NCBI GenBank assembly: GCA_023512835.1
Contig: CM042092.1
Span: forward strand, 29,399,543-29,463,542
DNA length: 64,000 nt
DNA from: Taxillus chinensis
Lineage: Eukaryota; Streptophyta; Magnoliopsida; Santalales; Loranthaceae
Reading direction: 5' to 3'
Shown here: positions 55,882-64,000 of the stretch, piece by piece
How the letters are laid out: the number at the start of each line of letters is the position of its first letter
Position numbering within the stretch: position 1 is the first letter of the stretch
Notes under the pieces: generated by a model
Databases searched by the model: none
Seen by the model: only the letters and a program-made list of their open reading frames with translations
Told to the model about the DNA's origin: nothing
Program-made: the position numbers and the translations under genes

Positions 55882-56540
55882 ATCCGGTATGCTACTTGTG
55901 AGATGGGTCCCACCCCCGGCAAAAGTTCAATCGTGAACTTGATACTTCGTTTGGAGGCAACTCCAACAACTCCCCAGAAACACATCCTAGAAATTGTCGC
56001 AACATCCGGCCACACCCTTTTCTCTAAGTTACCTTCCTCCTCAAAGGTTAGAGTGGCAAGTCTATGGGTAATATTACCCCATAGCTCCCTCTTCGGTCCA
56101 GCTCTCCCAAAGATTCTTATCCCATTCACCCACTAGGGTACAAGAAGATCCTGTGGGTGAAATAAACGACACTCGTCGTTTATAACAATCAATCTTAGCC
56201 TGAAAGGCCATCAACCAGCTCCCCGGCTCGTAGGTCTATCGGCCCTCACACAATCAAGTCCAAGGCTCGAACCAAGGACTCGACAATCAGGGAGCACGAA
56301 GCTCCGGTATCAAACAGTACAACAACAATAGTGCGAGATATTAAAATAGTACCTCAAACTACCGAAGGTCCGGCTCCATCTTCCTCGGAGGGTGATGGTA
56401 AGTCCTCCCTCCCTTCTGGTGTTAAGGTAAGCACGAGCACTCGCCTTGGCTTGCCCCACCACTTGCCTCGCTTGCCTTTCCTTTAGTTCCTGCCTGGAGT
56501 CCACTTGGACGCCCCTCCGAACCTCCTTGTGGTTGCCTCT
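55882..56540 (-). pseudogene. Tek-C protease and RT start
   Basis: The protease active site VVVLFDTGASCSLI lies at about 56330-56290, preceded by TILISRTI. The RT start reads SIKFTIELLPGVGPISQ and VAYRM (about 55950-55885), where the 3.4-kb insertion follows. The region between is shortened and frame-shifted. The usual FDVILGMDWL motif is only partly readable near 56200. Confidence 0.85.
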
Positions 56541-56544
56541 CCCC

Positions 56545-57777
56545 CTACGGTCTAGTATAACTGGAACCAGCCTGACTGGCTTGCCACGAACGTGCTGGCC
56601 TCGGAGCTGAGGCTTGAAATTGGGTCTCACCCCTGCCTCCTTGTGTTAAACTTCCAACTCCCCGGCTGTTCCCTCTACTGAAACAAACCATACTGATGTG
56701 TCCTATTTTCCCACAGCTGTGACACTTCAAGTGCTGCTTGGGGCACTCACGTTTGACGTGCCCTGACTGGCCACAATAGGTACACTCGCTTGGGAAACTC
56801 CCAGCTGAGCCTCCCTGTCCTCCAAAATAACGGGATCTAGGTGGAGCCATTGAAGCTTGGCCCCTGTCCTTGGGAAGAGTCCCACTCCCAAGCTCAACCC
56901 TTTGTCTCTTGGTTTCCCTCTGCTTGTCGCGCGTACTCTGTCCCAGCCGCTCCCGATAAGCCTGTCTTCCCTCTTCTAATCCTCTCTCAATAATCTTTGT
57001 TGTGTCCACGACTTCAGCATAAGTCTTCAGTCGCAGCATCTCTAATCTTTGCTTCAGGGCAGGTCTGAGTCCCATGGTAAACTTATGGGCCTTCAGGTCC
57101 TCCCTTCAGATTGCTTCTAGAGCAAACCGACTCAGCCCTCGGAAATCTCGCTCATACTCTGCCATCGAGCGTGATCCCTGCTTCAGACTGCTGAACTCTT
57201 CCCGTTTCTACCACCGCAATGACTCTAGGAAGAACTCCTCTTGGAACAACTAGAGGAACTCATTCCAGGACATGGCCTCCATGTCTCGACTTCCTGAAAT
57301 GCTGAGCCACCATTCCAAGGCTTCCTCCTCCAACTGTCGGACTGCCAGCCTCACCTTGTCTTCCTCCTGTGGTCGGAGGAAGGAGAATATATGCTCGACC
57401 TGTCGCAGCCAATGCTCTGCTGCTAAAGGTTCAGCTCCTCCCTTGAACCTTAGTGGGTGTTCCTTTCAGAACCGTGTCACCACATCTCCCTCTTCCCGCC
57501 TCATCGGCACTTCCTGCCTACGCGAAGGTTCTGCCTCACGTGGTAGAGAGGGTGGCACTACCTGTCGTGCCATCATCTCCTGACGTACCTCGTTTAGGAT
57601 CTCCCCCCTGAGATCCTCACATATTCCCTGTACGTTCTCGCTTAAGGCCCGGACTTGGGCCATGATCCGTTCTAGGGGATCATTGCCCTCTACTCGCTAT
57701 TCTCTCTCCTGTCCAGCACGTGCAGAAGATTTATCTTCTGCAGCTGGAGTACCTTGGGTTACTCTCCTAGGAGGCAT
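56545..57777 (-). pseudogene. Tek-C gag
   Basis: The start MPPRRVTQGTPAAEDKSSAR is at 57777. Capsid: EHWLRQVEHIFSFLRPQEED, KVRLAVRQLEEEALEWWLSI, QGSRSMAEYERDFRGLSRFA, AHKFTMGLRPALKQRLE (to 57030). Two zinc knuckles: CTYCGQSGHVKREC and CHSCGKIGHISMVC (about 56790-56680). The C-terminal 176-codon part (57075-56545) is open; four in-frame stops lie in the N-terminal two thirds (about 57690, 57467, 57250 and 57210), several from TGG or CAG to TAG. The most complete gag in the window. Confidence 0.92.
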
Positions 57778-58197
57778 AGTCTACATATCTTAAATAGAAC
57801 TAGAGTCAGCATCTTAGGCTCTATACACCCTCACCCCTATGGGCCATGAGTTACTCAAGCAACTTTTCACATGTAAACATACAGGATAATCACTCGAATT
57901 GCACAACAACAATTCACAACAACAATTCTCAGCAACAATTTTCACCAACATAACATTTCAAATCATAACATTTATATTGAAATTAAACTAGTGCCCTAAT
58001 GCCAATGCATGTATGCACCCCAACCTAAATGCAAATGTCCTACTCCTTGGTCTAACTACCCCTGAGTACACCCCAGAAAATCGGATAGAACCACGGTGAT
58101 CAGGCGTGTCCTATACTACCTCCTAAGGGTCTTAGAAGCAATCATCCCTCCCCACTATCCTAGATCTACTAGACCATGAACATGGGCTCTGATACCA
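57778..58197 (-). other. Tek-C leader and primer binding site
   Basis: TGGTATCAGAGCCC (minus strand, 58197-58184), a perfect tRNA-Met site, lies three bases inside the 5' LTR. The rest of the leader is non-coding; an AACAACAATTCTCA repetition at 57905-57945 is the only structure I see. Confidence 0.92.
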
Positions 58198-58200
58198 TAT

Positions 58201-58572
58201 TGTCACGCCCCAATTTCCTTTCACTTGGAAATGGGTAGTGACTGCCCATGCCCGCACCCGAAGGGTCAAGGGGTTGGTGCAAGCACCTAAAAAGGACTTA
58301 TAACACGGGTGCTGTCCCAAACTTGTACAACCAGGCTAACATGCCATGGGACACGCTCCTGCTCTGAAACCATATACACAACCACAAATCAAACAATAAC
58401 CATATCTCAATTTGTTACATTTCAAAGGGGCTCAAAAGTTCATTATAACTCAATAGGGGAAAAACTCCCATCAAACCACAATGTGCCCTGTCACAAATAT
58501 TCCAAACCATAAAACAAAAATCCACAAAAAACAATGAAACTAACATAAAGTCTTCAGCCTCAGTGGCCTTAT
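58201..58572 (-). repeat. Tek-C 5' LTR, terminal 372 bases
   Basis: Homologous to 47432-47800, ending GGGGCGTGACA next to the primer site. At 58573, just after GTGGCC-TTAT, a second copy of the LTR terminus begins. The rest of this LTR is not in the window or has been replaced. Confidence 0.88.
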
Positions 58573-59715
58573 TGTCATGCCCCAATTTCTTTTCACTTGG
58601 AAATGGGTAGTGACTGCCCATGCCCGCACCCGAAGGGTCAAAGGGTTAGTGCAAGCACCTAAAAAGAATTTATAACACGGGTGCTGTCCCCAAACTTATA
58701 CAACCAGGCTAACATGCCACGGGGCATGCTCCTGCTCCCAAACCATGCACAATAACCATATCTCAATTTATTACATTTCAAGGGGCTCGAAAGTTCATTA
58801 CAACTCAATAGGGAAAAACTCCCATCAAACCATAATGTGCTCTGTTACAAATAATCCAAACCATAAAACAAAAATCCACAAAAAAATAATGAAACTAACA
58901 TAAAGTCTTCTGCCTTAGTGGCCTACCACCACAGCTCTTTCACCTACCGCCTACTAGACCCTACAAAAGAACAGTTTATAGGAGGGGTGAGCAAACCATA
59001 CCTCAGTAGGGTTCCAATCTCCCTAGACCCATCCCACTCTACAATATGCATGACAAGTGTATGCTTATGCTCATGTAGTGCCTAAAGCTAAGCGAAGAAA
59101 CATCACCCAGGAACACACCATTTACCTGTGCCAACACCGGAGGGCAGAGGACACCCCACCACCACGGCGACATGACATACCACATCCAGGTGAATGTTGC
59201 ATGGACACCTATGCAACATTTTTCACCCGAGTCGAGATATGGCCATCACCTCCTCGGACGCCATACCTACCCACAGGAATAGGTGCAGACTTAGCCCATC
59301 GTCGTGAGTGGTATACCGAGACTCAAGACCGCAGTCCTGGCCAAATCTCAAAGGGTCCAGTAATTGTGCCTAGCCCATAACTCAGTTCAACCCACATGTA
59401 TTCGGGTACTCAATCTCAATCACAAATTCACAAGATCTCAACAAGTACATCTCGGTAAACATAGCTCAAGTGTAAGTGTATCTCAGTAATGCAACTCAAG
59501 CATACATCTCAATTCAGCACAAGGTACTCAAGCAACATATCTCAATTCAAACATGTTAATATAGCTCAGCAAGCACAACTCAGGCATAACAATATAACTC
59601 AACAGGGGCACTTAGCTCATGCAAGTGCAAAGAACATCCTCAATAACATCCACGCTTACGCTTTTACCTATGTAGGCAAACGCAACTCATGGACATCATC
59701 CAAATCAATTCTTTC

Positions 59716-59774
<59 letters not shown>

Positions 59775-60153
59775 TCTCATATTAATCCAACACATGCATA
59801 TACATATATATATTCATCATCTCATTCACGGAATTGGGGTTAAGAGAAGAATCACAACAAATCCATTACCAAAATTCCAAAATTCATTTATGACATGTGA
59901 AAATCCAGAATTTGGGAGGGGTACAAGGCCGACAACGAATCCCTACCTCCGAATTTGGGAAAACAACGGATCGTTGTATCCTAGCTACCTCAACGCCTCC
60001 GGTCTCCTGTCGTCGGCAAGAACCTTAGATCATCGGCCTTGGATCGTCCCTCTCTCCCTCTCTAGCCGTCTCTCTCTCTCTCTCCTGGCCGTCTCTCTCT
60101 CATCTCTCTCTATATGTGACGGCCGCGAGGCTTACAAGAATGATGAACCCTAA
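58573..60153 (-). repeat. Second Tek-C LTR copy, cut by Tek-D2
   Basis: It begins (as LTR 3' end) with TGTCATGCCCCAATTTC and matches 47432-49045 in order, including the CT-rich leader (60050-60105). It is interrupted at 60154 shortly after GGGTTCATCATTCTTG (minus strand). Either a solo LTR nested in the 5' LTR or a head-to-tail LTR duplication. If nested, the left duplication would be CTTAT. Confidence 0.85.
59721..59768. repeat. (AT)n microsatellite in Tek-C LTR copy
   Basis: About 48 bases of AT repeat; the 3' LTR has only about 16 at the same place (48641-48655). Confidence 0.97.
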
Positions 60154-60649
60154 TGTCACGCCCCGGATTTCCAACCCGAGGAAACTAGTATGTGACTCCC
60201 CTTGTACCCACATGGAGGGCAAAGGGGTTAGGGTGCAAACCTCGAATATAACATTTTAAACATCCACAACACATTCAAGAAAGTAATGTTCATAAAAGCA
60301 ATTCACAATCCAAACCAGTCTTTATTATAACAAAATCCTCTTTCCAATCCATCCCCAGGTGGGGTTACATCAATTCCCATAAAAATAACATAAATGGAAG
60401 ACAAGAAAATCAATAAGGTCTTCCACCTTGGGGTCCCACCTAACGCCCGTATGTTCCTGAAAGAAAACACAACATAGAGGGAGGGGTGAGCAACCACATC
60501 TCAAGAGGGATCATGTCTCCCCAATCCATCCCATGCCCCTAGCGTCTACATGAGTGTGTACAGGTGCGGTGTAGTGACAATAAAATATAAACAAGTTGTA
60601 TTCCACATTCACATGGCACACACATATCCACGACCATATAAGCTTAGCC

Positions 60650-60800
60650 ATATAGGCTAACATATCCACGGCCACTAAGGCTTAGCCACACGGCTAACAT
60701 ATCCACGGCCACTAAGGCTTAGCCACACGGCTAACATATCCACGGCCACTCAGGCTTAGCCACACGGGCTAACATATCCATAGCCATATAGGCTTAGCCA
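60650..60800 (-). repeat. 37-base tandem array in Tek-D2 3' LTR
   Basis: Four to five units containing ATCCACGGCCACTAAGGC and TTAGCCACACGGCTAACAT (plus strand). It occupies roughly the place where the other Tek-D LTRs have the GAGGCGGTTAAA array, which is absent here. Confidence 0.92.
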
Positions 60801-61460
60801 CACAAAGCTAACAGTTCCAATCCCGGGCTTCCACGACTACCGGGTTCCACAAACAAAGCATACAAGGTCACACAGGGCATTAAACGAAACATGTAGCATA
60901 CACACTTTCACGAGGCATAATACCAAACACTTAGTTCGCACGGCCCAACGGCATAAAATCAAACACTTGACATGCGAGTCTCATAGGTATTTTACCAAAC
61001 GCTTAACATGCATACATTTAGAAACCCACAAACCCAGCCACACAGGCATATTATCAAACACATAGTAGGCATATTCACAGACATATTCACACAGGCATTT
61101 TATCGAACACTTAATATGCACTCACCATCCAACACCAGAATACATCAAAAACCGCCATTGAAGGTCAACATCCATATAGGAGATCACACCTATATGGATT
61201 ACATATATATATAAACAGGTATAACTCCATAATCTGCCCTAGAACCCTAGGACAGAGGAGGATTTAGGAAGAACAGAACCCCTACCTTGTATGTTCTCCT
61301 GCTCCCGCTTCCACGCAAGACTCCAACCACCCACGCAAGACGCTCCGGCAGCCACCAGAAGGTCTCCTTCCCTCTCTCTCTCTCTCTCTGTCTCTCTTTC
61401 TCTCTTTGCGACGGCTGGTGGAGCAACATACCCTAAACCTAAAACAGAGGGGCTTCTTCT

Positions 61461-61539
61461 CCTTATATAGACAACACAACATAAAAACGACATAGTTTTG
61501 ATTAAGTGAATCTCAGCATCAAAACGACGTAGTTTTGAT
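61461..61539 (-). promoter_or_regulatory. Paired palindromes and TATA box, Tek-D2 3' LTR
   Basis: Starts 37 bases apart; TATA box 11 bases from the proximal palindrome. The proximal copy has ATAAAAAC instead of ATCAAAAC and CATA instead of CGTA in the core, so it has decayed. Confidence 0.72.
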
Positions 61540-62092
61540 GGAACAAGTTATGACCTTCCCACATCCATACACACCAAAATATTCACAATTCCAACATGGT
61601 CCTTTGGGGAAAGATGATTAGAATGACAAAACCAAGGTAACCATGCAAAAACATGCTTGCACGCCAATTTGAACGTCAATTCCCCAATTGGCGTGCAGCT
61701 CCAAATGCACTCAAACTTCACCCCAAACCTCCTTGCATCTTGTAGAGGTCTGAGAAGCAAAAATATGCTTGCACATGAAATGGGTGAATTCACGTGCAGC
61801 TCCAAATGCTCTGAGATTTCTGTGGTAGATAGAGGACCTCATTCTAAGCAACTTTTGTTCTTGCATGCCAATTGTTTGAGGCCATATACTATACCAAAAG
61901 TGAGCTCCAAAATCTGCCAAAACAGCTTAAAACCACATGTATATGCATAGCATCTTCCTAGGGCATAAATGTACGTTATCACTTGTCACATGCACCTCCC
62001 AAAAGTCCCCTCTTGGGCTCATCTCTTACCTCAAACTTGTGCACCAACATCCAAGGTGTTTGTGGTTAACTTCTTACACACGGGTCATTACA

Positions 62093-62578
62093 TCCTCTCC
62101 CCCTTAAAACTTTTCGTCCTCGAAAAGAAATGACATACGAGGAAAACAAACACAAGCTACCCATTTACCACACGGCGAGCCATAACACCCAAATGGATCA
62201 TACACCGCGCGCAAAGACATAACAAAGACATAACAACGTACCACCATAATCCATAACCACATGCATCACAATAATGCATATAACACATATCCGCATGTCG
62301 CAAATACACATCTCAAAACACATGACAAATATGAACACATGTCTAAAAGACAATACAAATACACCAAATCATACACAACTAATACAAGAAAACACATCAC
62401 TATCCCTTGGCCAACAGCCACCTCCCACTTTTAAGCTTGTTCGTCCTCGAACAACTCTGGGTGCTGCTCACGCATCACGGACTCACGTTCCCATGTCTCC
62501 TTCGCAGGACGTGCCGTCCTCAAAAAGACAACACACCTTCCATAACGCACAAGCTAATGCACCTTGCCCACAACCATC
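62093..62578 (-). pseudogene. Tek-D2 interior: polypurine tract and chromodomain end
   Basis: GTTTTAAGGGGGAGAGGA (62110-62093) is the polypurine tract, preceded by CTTTTCGAGGACGAAAAG. On the minus strand TWERESVMREQHPELFEDEQ can be read at about 62500-62440, the end of a Tek-type chromodomain. Beyond it the sequence reaches the 5' LTR within 80 bases; where a primer site is expected there is only TGGTTGTGGGC. The rest is AC-rich non-coding DNA. Confidence 0.82.
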
Positions 62579-64000
62579 TGTCACGCCCCGGATTTCCAAC
62601 CCGAGGAAACCGGCACGTGACTCCCCTTTCCCACACGGAGGGCAAAGGGGTTCGGATACAAACCAAAAATTTTACATTCCAAACATCCACAACACATTCA
62701 AGAAAGTAATGTTCATAAAAATAATCCAAACCAGTTTATTACAACGAATTCTTTCCAATCCCATCCCCACTGGGGTTACATCGATTCCCATAAAAGAAAA
62801 CAACATAAATGGAAGAGAGTAAAATGGATAAGGTCTTCCACCTCGGTGTATCCACCTAACGCCTGTAAGTCCCTGGAAAACAAGCAAACACGGTAGGAGG
62901 GGTGAGCAACCACGGCTCGATAGGGATCAAGTCTCCCCAACCTTTCCCATGCTCCTAGCGGCTACATGCATGTGCACAGGTGTAGTGACGTGTTACAACA
63001 ATCTCAACAAACAATATCAAACCACATCGGTAGTCACAATTATCCACCACACAAAACACAAGTGATTTAACCGCCTCTTCAGGCCAAGTTATTTAACCGC
63101 CTCTTCAGGCCAAGTGATTTAACCGCCTCTTAGGCAAAGTAGTTTAACCGCCTCCTCAGGCCAGATACCACTGTCGGGCACACTTACACCACATCACACA
63201 AACATAAAACCAAACACTTGGTGTGCACCCACTCACAAGTGCACAAACCCAACCATTCGAGCAACAGAACACACACCCAACTTTACATACATACACTGAA
63301 TCACAAGTCCAACCACACAGGCATAATATCAAACACGTATTGGGCATATACATACAGCTATATTCACACAAGCATTTCATCAAACACATAGCATGTAATC
63401 CACAAATCACACCAACATGCCACTTGAAGGCCAACATCCATATAGGAGATCACACCTATATGGATTACATATTTATATATAACAGTTATAACCAGGAAAT
63501 CTGCCCTGGAACCCTAGGACAGAGAAGGACTTAGGAAGAACAGAACCCCTACCTCAAGGAAAACGCAACAACACAGCAATGTCCCGATCCCACGTCGAAC
63601 GCCGTCCACCCACGAAGCACCGACCACCCACGCAAGACGCCCGGCAGCAACCAGGAGCTCTCCTTCCCTCTCTCTCTCTCTGCGACGGCTGGTGGAGCAA
63701 CAAACCCTAAACCTAAAACAGAGGGGCTTCTCCTCCTTATATAGACAACACAACATCAAAACGACGTAGTTTTGATTAAGTGAATCCCAGGATCAAAACG
63801 ACGTAGTTTTGATCACACAAGTTACCACCTTTCCGCACCCATATAGGCCAAAATACTCGAATTTCAACATGGTCCTTTGGAGAAAGATCATTAGAATGAC
63901 AAAATCAAGGGAACCATGCAAAAATATGCCTGCACGCCAATTTGCACGTGAATTCCCCAATTCACGTGCAACTCCATATGGACTCCAAATGCTCTCAAAC
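62579..64000 (-). repeat. Tek-D2 5' LTR (continues beyond the window)
   Basis: It begins (as LTR 3' end) with TGTCACGCCCCGGATTTCC. It contains the 26-base AACCGCCTCTTCAGGCC array (63065-63165), a CT-rich leader (63662-63682), TATA box (about 63742-63733), and perfect paired palindromes at 63755-63776 and 63792-63813. The array type differs from its partner LTR. It is cut by the window end in the Athila-like U3. Confidence 0.92.
63733..63813 (-). promoter_or_regulatory. Paired palindromes and TATA box, Tek-D2 5' LTR
   Basis: Two perfect copies of ATCAAAAC-TACGTC-GTTTTGAT on the minus strand, starts 37 bases apart, then TATATAAGGA. This is the best-preserved example of the module. Confidence 0.76.

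Larger units (their letters stand above)
47432..60153 (-). mobile_element. Tek-C: chromovirus in the Cop-2 RT, open at right
   Basis: A minus-strand chromovirus: 3' LTR 47432-49532, polypurine tract, chromodomain, integrase, RNase H, RT, protease, gag, tRNA-Met primer site and 5' LTR from 58201. Its RT start is interrupted by a 3.4-kb LTR-like insertion (52471-55876). The 5' LTR is interrupted by another copy of the same LTR at 58573 and then by Tek-D2. The right end is beyond the window. Confidence 0.92.
60154..62092 (-). repeat. Tek-D2 3' LTR (1939 bases)
   Basis: On the minus strand it begins TGTAATGACCCGTG at 62092 and ends GGGCGTGACA at 60154. It contains the Athila-like U3 (about 61620-61980), paired palindromes (61481-61502, one mismatch; 61518-61539), TATA box CTATATAAGG near 61470-61461, GA-rich leader (61374-61410) and a tandem array at 60650-60800. 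It is closely related to the solo LTR at 17484. Confidence 0.94.
60154..64000 (-). mobile_element. Tek-D2: chromovirus reduced to two LTRs and 486 bases, open at right
   Basis: The 3' LTR (60154-62092) and 5' LTR (62579 to the window end) enclose an interior of 486 bases. The left flank is CCTAA (60149-60153). The interior keeps the polypurine tract and the end of the chromodomain but has no recognisable primer site, gag or pol. Most of the element has been deleted internally. Confidence 0.9.

Noticed and set aside
62274..62822. 182-codon plus-strand frame across the Tek-D2 interior and LTR
   Set aside because: It runs antisense to the chromodomain end and into the LTR terminus, has AC-rich low-complexity composition and no domain.
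1..64000. Host protein-coding, tRNA or rRNA genes
   Set aside because: Every stretch can be assigned to an LTR, a retrotransposon interior or a simple repeat; the only tRNA-like strings are primer binding sites.

Overview
The window is a piece of a plant nuclear genome and consists, from end to end, of nested LTR retrotransposons. I found no host gene, tRNA or rRNA. The evidence for a plant is the mix of lineages: chromodomain Ty3/gypsy elements with long LTRs and tRNA-Met primer sites (Tekay/Del-like), Athila elements with tRNA-Asp primer sites, a SIRE-like Ty1/copia element and Tat-like solo LTRs. I cannot name the species; a repeat-rich angiosperm, probably a eudicot, is my inference. Almost every reading frame carries stops and frameshifts, so coding remnants are given as pseudogenes.

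Layout, with names used only here. Tek-A (+, 1-15178) is a chromovirus whose 5' LTR begins left of the window; its integrase region holds Ath-1 (-, 6875-12156), a non-autonomous Athila derivative. Tek-A sits in the gag leader of an older chromovirus, Tek-0 (+, 15179-16194). Tek-0 gag is broken by a copia LTR fragment, Cop-1 (-, 16195-16586), which is broken by Ath-2 (+, from 16587). Ath-2 carries three separate insertions: a solo LTR of family Tek-D in its 5' LTR (17484-19470, target duplication ATTGG); the complete chromovirus Tek-B (-, 23594-34149, GATGA) in its reverse transcriptase, itself carrying a Tat-like solo LTR (28762-30262, ATCAC); and a Tek-B solo LTR (37186-38753, TGGTG) in its 3' non-coding region.

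Ath-2 is then broken by Cop-2, a SIRE-like copia element (+, from 39608), which holds a Tek-A solo LTR (43886-45992, TTGTC). Cop-2 is broken in its reverse transcriptase by chromovirus Tek-C (-, from 47432), whose pol holds an unusual 3.4-kb LTR-like insertion (52471-55876, GTCCC). The 5' LTR of Tek-C is interrupted by another Tek-C LTR copy (58573), and that by Tek-D2 (-, 60154 to beyond the window), two LTRs around only 486 bases of interior. At the right edge seven elements are still open.

The most interesting signal is regulatory. LTRs of Athila and of two chromovirus families share a promoter module: a palindrome ATCAAAAC-N6-GTTTTGAT, often as a pair 36-37 bases apart, next to a TATA box. 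The Tek-D LTR carries a stretch homologous to the Athila U3, which suggests promoter capture between lineages. Inverted CACGTG (G-box) repeats occur in Athila, Tek-D and an unrelated Tat-like LTR.
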